A stretch of DNA of 64,000 nucleotides from Natronomonas pharaonis DSM 2160 (GTDB lineage: Archaea > Halobacteriota > Halobacteria > Halobacteriales > Haloarculaceae): NCBI RefSeq assembly GCF_000026045.1, contig NC_007426.1:1240001-1304000 (forward strand). Reading direction: 5' to 3'. Position 1 is the stretch's first letter. Each line of letters opens with the position of its first letter. The translations under genes were made by a program, and so were the position numbers. Below the pieces are notes generated by a model, which was given only the letters and a program-made list of their open reading frames with translations, made no database searches and had not been told where the DNA came from. This document shows, piece by piece, positions 1-8,268 of the stretch.

Positions 1-66
1 CGTCAGCCATACGTGCTCTGCCGTAGCCAGATACAAATATTATTGGGAGCTGATGACAGAAATCAG

Positions 67-135
67 TGGGCCGGGGCGGATTTGAACCGCGAGAACTCGC
101 TTCGCTCGTTCTCTGGGCACAAACCGCTGAGCCCA
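67..135 (-). repeat. Palindromic copy of the tRNA-Val 3' end
   Basis: Bases 67-90 repeat the last 24 bases of the adjacent tRNA-Val gene (165-188) with one mismatch (c71 versus t169). The copy is followed by a short hairpin, arms 91-96 (gagaac) and 108-113 (gttctc). An inverted version of the copy follows at about 120-135 and pairs imperfectly with 67-84. A minus-strand transcript running through the tRNA would therefore end in a long hairpin whose 3' side is a T-arm plus acceptor strand. The inverted arm lacks one base of the T-loop. The same design lies behind the tRNA-Leu gene near 47.9 kb. Function unknown: possibly a processing or termination structure, or a relic of integration at a tRNA gene. 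Confidence 0.7.
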
Positions 136-164
136 TCCGCTCTTCACGTCCGTTCATCGCAGAA

Positions 165-239
165 TGGGTCGGGGCGGATTTGAACCGCCGGCTTCCTCCG
201 TGTGAAGGAGGTGTCATAACCGACCTAGACCACCGACCC
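165..239 (-). tRNA. tRNA-Val (anticodon CAC)
   Basis: Read on the minus strand, this folds as a full cloverleaf. The acceptor stem GGGTCGG pairs with CCGACCC, with discriminator A at 165. The anticodon stem CCTCC/GGAGG closes the loop TTCACAC, giving anticodon CAC, and the T-arm reads GGTTCAAATCC. CCA is not encoded and no intron is seen. A TATA-like tract (complement of cttaaccc near 267-274) lies about 30 bp upstream. Confidence 0.95.
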
Positions 240-286
240 AGCGAAAGAAGATATCGCCGCCCCGGACTTAACCCTTTTCAACCGAC

Positions 287-556
287 CTAGTTGTCGTCGC
301 GGTGCTCCCGGTAGCCGTTGATTTTCTCTCGGGCATCCGCAATCGCTTCCCGTGTCTCGCCTTCTGCACGCTCTTGTAGTGCCGCGAGGTCCTCCCGTAC
401 CTCCTCGAATCGGCCGGGCTCCGGCTCTTCTTCTTCTCGGTCGATGAGGTCGTCGACGCGCTCGCGGACCGGTTCGAGTTCTTCGGCGACGCCTTCCTTG
501 GCGGTCTGTCCGGCGCGTTTCAGGTAGTAGCGGGTGTCTTCGAAGTGTTTGTTCAT
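287..556 (-). CDS. Small conserved haloarchaeal protein (DUF7553-like)
   Basis: This 89-residue acidic protein has no membrane segment or signal peptide. Its heptad-like pattern and high content of Glu, Arg and Ala suggest one long helical hairpin or coiled coil. The N-terminus (MNKHFEDTRYYLKRAG) matches a small family I know only from haloarchaea as a domain of unknown function, so the family name is from memory. It stands alone between tRNA-Val and the Fe-S carrier gene, which is on the other strand. No function can be assigned. Confidence 0.75.
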   Translation of the reverse strand: MNKHFEDTRYYLKRAGQTAKEGVAEELEPVRERVDDLIDREEEEPEPGRFEEVREDLAALQERAEGETREAIADAREKINGYREHRDDN

Positions 557-706
557 GTTTCGTAAATATATACGCTATCAGAGAATAAAACCATTATGGC
601 GGAGGGGTCCAGCGTGACGCCCGTCCGGTAGGCTCTCTCGGCACGATACCGGCCGGACGTCGTTCCGAGCGTCAGGGTTATTGACATAGCCATAGTATAG
701 TGGTAT

Positions 707-1060
707 ATGAGCCAGAGCGTCGACACCGACCCGGTCGAGGTCACCGAGGACGCCGCTGAACAGGCGATTTCCCTCATCGAAAACGAGGGCTACGATACCG
801 ACGAGGCGGGCCTCCGGCTGTTCGTCCAACAGGGCGGCTGTGCCGGCCTATCATACGGGCTCCGCTTCGACGACGCACCGGAAGACGACGATGCGATTAC
901 CGAACATCACGGGCTCCGGGTCTTCATCGACCCGTCCAGCCAGAACTACATCGAGGGGTCCGTACTCGACTTCGAAGGGGGACTGCAAGGCAAGGGCTTC
1001 AGCGTCGAAAACCCCAACGTCGAAAGCGAGTGTGGCTGCGGCGAGTCGTTCCGGACGTAG
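707..1060 (+). CDS. A-type Fe-S cluster carrier (IscA/ErpA/HesB family)
   Basis: 117 residues, the usual size for the family. Three conserved cysteines are visible: Cys45 in QQGGCAGLSY, and Cys109 and Cys111 in the C-terminal CGCGESF motif. In this family they bind and pass on an Fe-S cluster to apoproteins in the cytoplasm. A weak TATA-like element (ttattg, about 678-683) lies 26 bp before the ATG, which suggests a leaderless or near-leaderless transcript. It is a single-gene unit and no suf or isc genes adjoin it. The client is unknown. Confidence 0.93.
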   Translation: MSQSVDTDPVEVTEDAAEQAISLIENEGYDTDEAGLRLFVQQGGCAGLSYGLRFDDAPEDDDAITEHHGLRVFIDPSSQNYIEGSVLDFEGGLQGKGFSVENPNVESECGCGESFRT

Positions 1061-1123
1061 GTAGCGTTCGTACTGCTGATTCGTCCGCTACATTTCTTAC
1101 GCTGGCAGTCAAATACAGAACGA

Positions 1124-1624
1124 ATGGCCTCCAGCCGTCTCGGGTCGTACCGTGCGCGGATACGCGGGGCGCTCCGAACCGCCCTCGAAGAGGAGCATCC
1201 GCCGAAGGAAGTCTCCGGGAGCTTCGCGCTCGGCACGTTCATTACGATGCTGCCGACGCTCGGGACAGGGCTGGTGCTCTTTGTCGTGCTTGTGGCAATC
1301 TTCGACCGCATCAGCAAGGTCGCGCTGCTCGCCTCGGTCGTCGTGTTCAACCCGGTCGTCAAGTGGGGCGTTTACGGAGCGAGTTTTGCGCTCGGGGTGG
1401 CGATTCTCGGCCCGGTCGAAGGCGTTTCCCCGACGAGTGCTTCGCTGTCGGCTGGTCCGGACATCATCGTCCGGCTCCTTGTCGGGAACCTCATCCTCGC
1501 AGTCATCGCCACTGTCATCAGCTACTTCGTCGTCTATCGACTGGCGGTTGCCTACCGGCACACCGAGGTCGGCGAGCGCATCGAGGAGGCGGTCCACGAT
1601 ATCGCCGACGAACTCAAAAAGTAG
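1124..1624 (+). CDS. DUF2062 membrane protein
   Basis: 166 residues with about three hydrophobic segments (roughly 33-60, 64-85 and 108-130). The first carries the GSFALGTFITMLPTLG signature of DUF2062. Charged cytoplasmic tails flank them, including an N-terminal RIRGALRTALEEEHPP and a C-terminal amphipathic helix. The molecular role of the family is not established. It ends 10 bp before the convergent dodecin gene. Confidence 0.85.
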   Translation: MASSRLGSYRARIRGALRTALEEEHPPKEVSGSFALGTFITMLPTLGTGLVLFVVLVAIFDRISKVALLASVVVFNPVVKWGVYGASFALGVAILGPVEGVSPTSASLSAGPDIIVRLLVGNLILAVIATVISYFVVYRLAVAYRHTEVGERIEEAVHDIADELKK

Positions 1625-1634
1625 CGGGGGCGGC

Positions 1635-1832
1635 TTACTCCAGCTCGAAGGCCACTTCGACTTCCGCTTGGTACTCGCGGCCGTCAGCGTTTGCTACCTC
1701 GACGCCGAACTCCTCGACTTCGGCCCAGTAGATGTTGTCGAGGGTGTCCTCAGCGCGGTCGAGGGCGTCGTCGGCCGCGGCATCGAAGCTCTCGTCGCTC
1801 GTTCCGATGAGCGTGATTTTCTTGAATACCAT
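1635..1832 (-). CDS. Dodecin (flavin-binding)
   Basis: 65 residues. The opening [16 protein letters not shown] is diagnostic of dodecin. Trp36 in [13 protein letters not shown] is the aromatic residue that stacks on bound flavins in the Halobacterium homologue. Dodecins form hollow dodecamers that store or buffer riboflavin or lumichrome in the cytoplasm. The gene is single and convergent with the DUF2062 gene. A riboflavin-pathway reductase is encoded much further along (53,957-54,616), with no direct link. Confidence 0.95.
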   Translation of the reverse strand: MVFKKITLIGTSDESFDAAADDALDRAEDTLDNIYWAEVEEFGVEVANADGREYQAEVEVAFELE

Positions 1833-1945
1833 CGCAGGCCGTCATTCTCCCCGAGGGCTACTAAAGCTATCTCCGAATCGAAAATAGGTTTCCTTTCCGG
1901 CGAGTTTTCCGTACGCTTTTGTGCCCCCGATAATCACGTTCGTGT

Positions 1946-3142
1946 ATGGACAGCATCGACGTCGACGAGTTGCGGCCGCCCGAGCGGCTGTTGATGGGTC
2001 CCGGTCCGAGTGAGACGCACCCGCGTGTTCTGGCGGCGTTCGGAACGCCGCCGGTGGGCCATCTCGACCCGGGGTTCGTCGAGATGATGGACGAGACCCA
2101 GGAACTCCTGCGGGCGACGCTGGGGACGGAAAACGAGTGGACCATCCCGGTAAGCGGGACGGGGTCGGCGGCGATGGAGGCCGCCATCGCCAACCTCGTT
2201 GCGCCGGGCGATACCGCCGTCGTTCCCGGGAACGGCTACTTCGGCGACCGAATGGCCGAGATGGTCCGCCGGGCCGGCGGCGAGGTCGCTGTCGTCGAAA
2301 CCGCGTGGGGCGAGCCGCTCGACCCCGCTGCCGTTCGGGATGCCTGTGCGACACACGACCCCGACGTTGTCGGTGTCGTCCACGCCGAAACCTCGACCGG
2401 TGTCCTGCAACCGTCGATGGAAGAGATAACCGCGGCTGCCCACGACCACGGGGCGCTCGTTGTCGCCGACTGTGTGACCTCCCTCGGCGGCGTCGAGTTC
2501 CGGATGGACGAATGGGGCGTCGATGTCGCCTACAGCGCCGGCCAGAAGTGTCTTTCCTGTCCGCCCGGTGCGAGCCCGCTTTCGGTCAACGACGCGGCGA
2601 TGGAGAAGATACTCGACCGCGACGAGGCCGTCCGGTCGTGGTATCTGGACCTCTCGTTGCTCGATGAGTACTGGGGCGACGAGCGGGCCTACCATCACAC
2701 CGCTCCTGTCAACAACGTCTACGCACTCCGGGAGGCGCTCCGGTTGGTACAGGAGGAGGGTCTCGAAGCCCGCTGGCAGCGCCACCGGCGGTTCTCGGCG
2801 GCCCTACAGGCGGGCTTGTGGGAACTGGGCCTTGAGCCGGTCGTCGACGAGAACGCTCGGCTACCGAGCCTGACGACTGCACGGCTCCCCGACGGCCTCA
2901 CCCCTGGGGCGGTTGTCGCGACGATGCGGGACGACCACAACGTCGAGATCGCGACAGGGCTGGGTGCCTTCGCCGACGAGGCGGTCCGTATCGGCTGCAT
3001 GGGTCACGGCGCGCGCCGTGGCCCCATCCTTGAGACGCTTGGCGCGCTCGGCGAGACACTCGTCGCTCACGGTGTCGATGTCGACCCCGGAACGGGGGTC
3101 GCCGCCGCGACTGCGGAACGCTCCGCCGATGAAAAACCGTAA
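1946..3142 (+). CDS. Class V PLP-dependent aminotransferase (serine-pyruvate/alanine-glyoxylate type)
   Basis: 398 residues, a normal length. It opens with the family motif MGPGPSETHPRVL. The cofactor site shows Asp175 (VVADCVTS) and the Schiff-base lysine Lys201 (AYSAGQKCLSCPPG). The C-terminal small domain contains the conserved RIGCMGHGAR. The family transfers amino groups between alanine or serine and glyoxylate or pyruvate; substrate preference cannot be read from sequence. ATG at 1946 puts the start directly before the conserved N-terminus. Confidence 0.9.
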   Translation: MDSIDVDELRPPERLLMGPGPSETHPRVLAAFGTPPVGHLDPGFVEMMDETQELLRATLGTENEWTIPVSGTGSAAMEAAIANLVAPGDTAVVPGNGYFGDRMAEMVRRAGGEVAVVETAWGEPLDPAAVRDACATHDPDVVGVVHAETSTGVLQPSMEEITAAAHDHGALVVADCVTSLGGVEFRMDEWGVDVAYSAGQKCLSCPPGASPLSVNDAAMEKILDRDEAVRSWYLDLSLLDEYWGDERAYHHTAPVNNVYALREALRLVQEEGLEARWQRHRRFSAALQAGLWELGLEPVVDENARLPSLTTARLPDGLTPGAVVATMRDDHNVEIATGLGAFADEAVRIGCMGHGARRGPILETLGALGETLVAHGVDVDPGTGVAAATAERSADEKP

Positions 3143-3457
3143 TTACGGCGCCGGTAGCACGTCGGCGCTCGGGTGGAGAACCTGATAATCGCCGTCCTCG
3201 ACGCTCATAACTGCCCAGTCGTAATCGGGTTCGAGCCCGAGCAGTCGGTCGCGGACCTCACCGGCACGGTCGGCGTCGGCAACGAAACAGCGGAGCCGGC
3301 CATAGGTGTTTGCCTCTTCTGGGTCGGCTGTCGTCACGTGAACGGTCCGCCATTTCCGCTCGGCCCGCAGTTCGTCGTTTTCCGTCGTCACCTCGTAGCC
3401 GAGGTCGCGGAAGATGGTCCGTGCCTCCTCGTCGAGGGATGTGGTAACGGCTCCCAT
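3143..3457 (-). CDS. Conserved haloarchaeal protein of unknown function (DUF7116-like)
   Basis: 104 soluble residues with alternating strands and helices. The N-terminal half resembles a small alpha/beta domain (EEARTIFRDLGYEVT, then KWRTVHVT). It ends one base after the aminotransferase stop on the opposite strand, so the two genes converge tail to tail. It is transcribed away from the molybdoenzyme remnant, and the 62 bp between their starts is a shared divergent promoter region. I recall the family only as a haloarchaeal domain of unknown function. Confidence 0.7.
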   Translation of the reverse strand: MGAVTTSLDEEARTIFRDLGYEVTTENDELRAERKWRTVHVTTADPEEANTYGRLRCFVADADRAGEVRDRLLGLEPDYDWAVMSVEDGDYQVLHPSADVLPAP

Positions 3458-3519
3458 TCAGACGAGCGTTAGTCGGCACGGTAGATAAAGATTAGCACGT
3501 TACGGATACGTGATAGATT

Positions 3520-4212
3520 ATGCCCGCAAGCACGGTGGTGGTGCCGAACATCGCCGTCTGGTGGGGGCCGTTCGGGGACATGGACCGCGAGGACGAGCGA
3601 AAGCCCTACTTCGGTGAGGGCTACGTCGAGATGAACCCGAACGACGCCCGCGAGGAAGGCTTCGAGGACGGCGACTACGTCTGGGTCGACGCCGACCCCG
3701 ACGACCGCCCGTACATCGGCGCGGACGGCGACCCCGACGAGTACGCCCGCGCCCTGATGCGCGTCCGCTACCAGCCGGCGATGCCCGAAAACATCACCCG
3801 TAGCTGGTTCAACCTCAATCAGGCGACCCACGGGACGACCGAGGCGACCCCGGACCGTGAGGGGCTGGCGAAAAACGAAGAAACCGACTACGTTTCGCTG
3901 TACCGCCGCGGCGGCCACCAGAGCACAACCCGGACGTGGCTTCGGCCGACGCTGCTGACAGACGAGATGAACCGCAAGAACCTGATGGGCCAGACCATCG
4001 GACAAGGCTTCGAGCCTGACGTCCACTGTGCGAACGGCGCTCCCCGAGAGTCGTTCGTCAAGTTCGAGAAGGAAGGCGATGCTGGCGAGGACGGCGAGGG
4101 TCTCTGGCGGCCCGCCGAACTCGGCCTACGCCCCGGCTACGAAGACCTCGGAGAGGACACTGACCTGCGCCGCTACATCAGCGGCGGCTACGCTGAAACT
4201 GGAGGTGACTAA
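3520..4212 (+). pseudogene. C-terminal remnant of a molybdopterin oxidoreductase catalytic subunit
   Basis: The 230 residues correspond only to the C-terminal molybdopterin-dinucleotide-binding part (EGYVEMNPNDAREEGFEDGDYV) of a type II DMSO reductase/nitrate reductase alpha subunit. Such proteins normally have 800 to 1200 residues. The Tat signal, N-terminal [4Fe-4S] site and Mo-bis-MGD core are absent. In-frame TGA and TAG codons (3511-3516) precede the ATG, and a divergent gene starts 62 bp upstream, so the rest is not hidden nearby. It is followed by its Fe-S subunit gene after 2 bp. It may still be translated but cannot be an enzyme. A standalone C-terminal domain protein is the alternative. 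Confidence 0.75.
4201..4208 (+). promoter_or_regulatory. Strong Shine-Dalgarno for the Fe-S subunit
   Basis: ggaggtga matches the full anti-Shine-Dalgarno sequence of archaeal 16S rRNA and sits 6 bases before the ATG at 4215, overlapping the last codons of the upstream remnant. It fixes that start and shows the gene was built for internal translation within an operon. Confidence 0.8.
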
Positions 4213-4214
4213 TC

Positions 4215-5420
4215 ATGCCACAGGTAGAAAACTGGCAACTCGGCCGCGAGATGGAGTATCCGTACGAAGAGGCCCGCCCGGACGACCAGTGGGCCGGCGT
4301 CTTCGACCTGAACAAGTGCATTGAATGCCAGACATGTACGCTGGCCTGCAAGACGACGTGGACCCACGAGGAGGGCCAAGAGCACATGTTCTGGAACAAC
4401 GTCGAAACCAAGCCCTACGGCTCCCACCCTGTCGGCTGGGACCAGCGGCTCGTCGAGGAACTCGGCGAGATGGAGTGGGACGAAGACGGCACCTACGAGG
4501 GAGAGACCATCTTCGAGGCCAAGGGCGCCGAGTGGATCGGCGACGGCTCCGACATCAAGGATGACGGTAGCGCCGCCGACGACATGGCCGGGTTCCGGCC
4601 GAGTACCGATGACTGGCGCTACCCGAACCTCGGCGAGGACGAGCCGGCTGGCGAGGAGATGACGCCGAATACGCACTTCGACGAGAGCACCCACCCGGTG
4701 TGGTTCTTCTACCTCCCACGCATCTGCAACCACTGCACGTACGCTGCCTGTGCGGGCTCGTGTCCGGCGCAGGCCATCTACAAGCGCGAAGAGGACGGCG
4801 TCGTGCTGATAGACGAAGACAACTGTGTCGCATGGCAGCAGTGTAACGAGGCCTGTCCCTACAAGAAGGCCATCTACAACATGCAGGAGGGCATCTCCCA
4901 GAAGTGCGTCGGCTGCTACCCGAAGACCGAGGAGGGGAAAGCCCCCCAGTGTTTCGAGAGCTGTATCGGGAAAATTCGGCTCCACGGCTACATCAACACG
5001 CCCGACGAGGCCAACGTCGGCGACCCCAGCGACGAGCGGGTTAACCCGGTCGATTTCCTCGTCCACAAAAAGGAAATCGCCCTGCCGCTGTACCCGCAGT
5101 TCGGGCTTGAGCCGAACGTCTACTACATCCCACCGATTACCGCGCCGACGGACTACCTGACACAGATGTTCGGCCCCGGCGTCGAAGACGCCATCGAGAT
5201 GTACCAGGCCGCCCGGGACGGCGAGGAGCCGGCCGTGCAGGCGCTGCTGCAGCTGATGGGCAGCACGGAGTGGTCGCTGACCGGCTTCGAACTCGACGGC
5301 GACGAGGCTGTCGGCTTCTACGAGGGCGACGAGGTCGGCCGGGTGCCGATTACCGAGCCGACCGCCGAACGGGACCGCTACGACGAAGACGAAGACGTCT
5401 ATCGACTGGACGTGACCTGA
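4215..5420 (+). CDS. Fe-S electron-transfer subunit, type II DMSO reductase/NarH family
   Basis: 401 residues with four cysteine clusters in the family order: Cys35/38/41/45; Cys171/174/179/183; Cys204, Trp207, Cys210/214; and Cys231/234/246/250. Trp207 replaces a cysteine, as in NarH and related beta subunits, where this cluster is [3Fe-4S] rather than [4Fe-4S]. The protein carries electrons between a membrane quinol oxidase subunit and a molybdenum catalytic subunit. It lies between the truncated alpha remnant and a dedicated chaperone gene. No membrane cytochrome subunit is seen. The true substrate (nitrate, DMSO, chlorate or other) cannot be decided. The gene is intact although its partner is not. 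Confidence 0.9.
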   Translation: MPQVENWQLGREMEYPYEEARPDDQWAGVFDLNKCIECQTCTLACKTTWTHEEGQEHMFWNNVETKPYGSHPVGWDQRLVEELGEMEWDEDGTYEGETIFEAKGAEWIGDGSDIKDDGSAADDMAGFRPSTDDWRYPNLGEDEPAGEEMTPNTHFDESTHPVWFFYLPRICNHCTYAACAGSCPAQAIYKREEDGVVLIDEDNCVAWQQCNEACPYKKAIYNMQEGISQKCVGCYPKTEEGKAPQCFESCIGKIRLHGYINTPDEANVGDPSDERVNPVDFLVHKKEIALPLYPQFGLEPNVYYIPPITAPTDYLTQMFGPGVEDAIEMYQAARDGEEPAVQALLQLMGSTEWSLTGFELDGDEAVGFYEGDEVGRVPITEPTAERDRYDEDEDVYRLDVT

Positions 5421-5432
5421 GGTGAGCGACAG

Positions 5433-6371
5433 ATGAGCAACAACATCCTCCGGTCGCGGTCAGAAACGACGGACGAGCGGCGAACCGGTCCCGACGCCGG
5501 TGGCTCTAGTGTCGACCGTACGCTGCTCGAAGCCGGCTCGGCCGTCGACGCTGCGCACCGCTCGCGGCTATACGGGCTGGTGGCGCTGGCGCTCGACCGC
5601 CCGGGCGATGACCACCGGGAGGCCATGGCCGACGGGGCGTTCATCGAGGAGCTCCGCGAATCGGCCAGCATCTACGACGACAAACGCATCGAGCAGGCCA
5701 TCGACCGCGTCGCCGACGCCTACACCGACCTCGACGAGCATCGCCGCGAGTGGGCATCGCTTTTCGGCGTCGAGGAGGGTGTTACTGTCTCACCGTATCA
5801 GCTCACCTACCTCCCCGGCCCGCTCGTGACGACCGTTCGCGAACTCGCCGACATGAAGGGGTTCTACCAAGCGTTCGGGCTGGAAATCGCCCCGGAGGAG
5901 CGCGACCGCGGCGACAACATCGTCTTCCAGGTGGAGTTCTTGAGCCACCTTCTGTTCCGGGAGGCGACGCTCCGACAGGCAAACGACACCGAAGGCGTCA
6001 GCGTTGTCGTCGGCGCACAGCGGTCGTTCCTTGAGGACCACCTCGGCCGCTGGTACTGGCGATTCGCCGAGGAGGTCGCAAAGCAGGACACGGGCGGCTT
6101 CTACGTCGCCGTCGCTGAACTCCTTGCAGCCCTCGTTGAGGAAGACATCGACCGTCTCGGCGCCGACCCGGAGTGGGTGCCCGACGACCCCGAGGTGACA
6201 GAATGGAACGAGGGCGTCTTCGGTGACTCCGGCCGTAACTGCGGCGGCTGCGGGGCCGCCGACGACGAGGGCGAAGCGCCGACGGATGCCGGGCTGATGG
6301 ATACCTACGGCCCGCCGGATGAAGACAGACTACCGGATATAGACGAGTACGGACCGCTCAACGACGAGTAG
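5433..6371 (+). CDS. TorD/DmsD/NarJ-type molybdoenzyme assembly chaperone
   Basis: 312 residues. The all-helical core (about 30-230) includes YGLVALALDRP, EWASLFGVEEGVTVSPY and MKGFYQAFGLEIAPEERDRGD, typical of this chaperone family. These proteins bind the Tat signal peptide of the apo-catalytic subunit until its cofactor is inserted. A C-terminal tail of about 70 acidic residues with an NCGGCG motif is extra and might bind metal. A gaggtga ribosome site precedes the ATG. With the client enzyme truncated, this protein is probably orphaned, or it serves a molybdoenzyme encoded elsewhere. Confidence 0.87.
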   Translation: MSNNILRSRSETTDERRTGPDAGGSSVDRTLLEAGSAVDAAHRSRLYGLVALALDRPGDDHREAMADGAFIEELRESASIYDDKRIEQAIDRVADAYTDLDEHRREWASLFGVEEGVTVSPYQLTYLPGPLVTTVRELADMKGFYQAFGLEIAPEERDRGDNIVFQVEFLSHLLFREATLRQANDTEGVSVVVGAQRSFLEDHLGRWYWRFAEEVAKQDTGGFYVAVAELLAALVEEDIDRLGADPEWVPDDPEVTEWNEGVFGDSGRNCGGCGAADDEGEAPTDAGLMDTYGPPDEDRLPDIDEYGPLNDE

Positions 6372-6380
6372 CCCAACGTC

Positions 6381-6617
6381 TCACTCGTGGGCGGCGTCCC
6401 ATTCTTCGGCCTTGTGGAAGTTCGCACACTCGTTGCACTTAATTCGTCCCATCGCGTCGACAGCGTTGTCAAACGTGTCGCAGTTCGTACAGAAAAAGCC
6501 CCAGCGACGCGTTCCCTCGGCGTCGCTGTAGACGACACGGAACGGCGCTTTGTTTCCCCGCTCTGCCTCTCTCGAAAGGTACAGCGTTTCGCCGTCGGGC
6601 CCGGTTCGTTCCTCCAT
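6381..6617 (-). CDS. Small zinc-ribbon protein (DUF5816-like)
   Basis: 78 residues. Two CxxC pairs (FFCTNCDTFDNA and IKCNECANF) make a zinc ribbon that follows a short beta-rich N-terminus (RVVYSDAEGTRRWG). The conserved end EEWDAAHE is typical of the haloarchaeal family. The gene converges with the chaperone gene, 9 bp away. Function unknown; nucleic-acid or protein binding is possible from the ribbon alone. Confidence 0.8.
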   Translation of the reverse strand: MEERTGPDGETLYLSREAERGNKAPFRVVYSDAEGTRRWGFFCTNCDTFDNAVDAMGRIKCNECANFHKAEEWDAAHE

Positions 6618-6712
6618 ACCGGTGGTGTGCCACCCGGCGGCAAAACGCTCACGGTCGCGGCCAGCCCCGACCCACAGTGCGACCGGGGCGCTGGTCGTAG
6701 TCCACAGGCGGT

Positions 6713-8107
6713 GTGGTTTTGAGCGTGGCCCGCCAACCGACTACCGTGCGGCTGTTACACTACTCAGATATCGAGAACGCCCACGACGACCCCGAGCATA
6801 TCGCCCGGCTCGCGGGTACTATCCAGTCGCTGCGGGACGAGCGGACGCTCGTCTGCGGCACCGGCGACAACATCGCCCCGGGCGTGGTGCCGCTCGTCGC
6901 CGACGGCGAACAGGCGCTTGATTTCTTTGCGGCTGCCGGTCCCGACCTCGAAACGTTCGGCAACCACGACTTCGATTTCGGCCCCGACCGCCTCCGCGAT
7001 ATCGTCGCCAGGTCACCGCAGCAGTGGCTCTCGGCGAACGTCTACGAGGACGACGAGCCGTTTGCCGGCGTTGCGCCGTGGACGGTCGTTACCGTCGGCG
7101 AGTCGACGGTCGGCTGCTTCGGACTGACCGACCCCACAACTCCCTCTGTCGGCGACCCCGACCGCGACATCGAGTTTCGGGACCCGATTCCGGCCGCCCG
7201 CGAGGCCGTCTCGGCGCTTAAGGGCCGCGGCGTTGACTACGTCGTCGCGCTGTCACACCTTGGCCGCGCTGACGACCGGCTGGCGGCGGCCGTCGACATC
7301 GACGTCATTCTCGGCGGCCACGTCCACTCCGAACGCGTCGAGCACGTCGCCGGAACAGTCTGTGTCCGTCCCGGCAGCGGCGGCGGAACGCTGCTGGAGG
7401 TCGACCCGGAAACCGGCGCGGTGACCCGTCATGCAGTCGCTGACGGGCCTGTTGACGTCGACCTCGAAGCCACCTATCGACAGCGGCTGGCAGCCGCCGG
7501 GCTCGATTCCGTCGTCGCCCACGTCGAGGAGCCGATACACCGAACTGACGGCGAGGCCTTTCGTGGTGAAAGCCGCATCGGAAACTTCGTCGCCGACGCC
7601 TACCGCTGGGCCGCCGAACGCGAGTTCGGCATTGATTATCCGGTTGTCGGGCTCCAGAACAGCGGTGGCATCCGGACCGGCCCGCCGCTTTCGGGTCCGG
7701 TGACGGTCGCTGACCTCATCAGCCTCGTCCCCTTCGACGAACCGCTCGTCGTCGCCGAGCTGACGGGGGCGGAACTGCGCGCCGTGTTCCAGGAGGCCGC
7801 TGAAACCCCCGGCTTCGGAGAGAGCGACTGGTGGCACGCCCATCTTTCGGGGGCAGCCGTCACCTACGACTACACCGACGACCGGCTGCGCTCGGCGACT
7901 GTCGGCGGTACCACCGTCGCCGACGAGGGGACCTACCGCGTCGCTGTCTCGTCGTTTCTGACCCACACCGACGTGGAGTTCCCGACGCTGACCGGCGACC
8001 ACGTTATCGCCGAACTCGACACCCAGTATGAGATACTCGTCGATTACGCCACGGACGTTGGTATCGCCCCGGCCCTCGAAGGGCGCATCACCCGCGTCGG
8101 CGTCTAG
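6713..8107 (+). CDS. 5'-nucleotidase/UshA-type metallophosphatase
   Basis: 464 residues with two domains: an N-terminal calcineurin-like metallophosphatase and a C-terminal 5'-nucleotidase domain. Metal-site motifs are present as LHYSDIEN, GDN, GNHDFDFG and GGHVHSE, and substrate-side NSGGIRTGP lies near residue 323. No signal peptide is visible, so it is probably cytoplasmic, unlike UshA. The start is uncertain: GTG at 6713 or GTG at 6725 (four codons later). The first metal motif normally reads DxHG but here is DIEN, a change worth noting. Nucleotides, or other phosphate esters such as cyclic dinucleotides, are possible substrates. Confidence 0.85.
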   Translation: MVLSVARQPTTVRLLHYSDIENAHDDPEHIARLAGTIQSLRDERTLVCGTGDNIAPGVVPLVADGEQALDFFAAAGPDLETFGNHDFDFGPDRLRDIVARSPQQWLSANVYEDDEPFAGVAPWTVVTVGESTVGCFGLTDPTTPSVGDPDRDIEFRDPIPAAREAVSALKGRGVDYVVALSHLGRADDRLAAAVDIDVILGGHVHSERVEHVAGTVCVRPGSGGGTLLEVDPETGAVTRHAVADGPVDVDLEATYRQRLAAAGLDSVVAHVEEPIHRTDGEAFRGESRIGNFVADAYRWAAEREFGIDYPVVGLQNSGGIRTGPPLSGPVTVADLISLVPFDEPLVVAELTGAELRAVFQEAAETPGFGESDWWHAHLSGAAVTYDYTDDRLRSATVGGTTVADEGTYRVAVSSFLTHTDVEFPTLTGDHVIAELDTQYEILVDYATDVGIAPALEGRITRVGV

Positions 8108-8268
8108 AGGTCCTCGTCGTCGAACAGCTCTTTTCGCTCTTCGTGTTCGAGCTTTCGCTGCTCCAGTGTTTGCTTGGTTTCGAGTTTCGCTAGCGTCACC
8201 CGGTACAGCAGGATGACGCCGACGAGCGCCAAAAGCAAGAGCCCGCCGAGGAAGACGGCTCTAATCAT
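8104..8268 (-). CDS. 54-residue single-span membrane protein
   Basis: This small protein was found by reading the strand directly. A hydrophobic segment (about residues 4-22, VFLGGLLLLALVGVILLY) is followed by a highly charged helix rich in Lys, Glu and Gln. Its ATG lies inside the end of the SPFH gene (8 bp overlap, ATGATTAG), so the two are almost certainly co-translated. It may anchor or modulate the SPFH complex, as small NfeD-like partners do elsewhere, although it is not NfeD. It converges with the phosphatase gene, overlapping its stop codon. Confidence 0.65.
   Translation of the reverse strand: MIRAVFLGGLLLLALVGVILLYRVTLAKLETKQTLEQRKLEHEERKELFDDEDL

Noticed and set aside
1-300. A classical integrative-element attachment pair at tRNA-Val
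   Set aside because: The copy lies only about 75 bp away, with an inverted partner and no integrase or cargo between, so an att-flanked island is not supported in this window.
4209-5066. 285-residue minus-strand frame opposite the Fe-S subunit
   Set aside because: The sense frame has all four cysteine clusters; the antisense has no family features.
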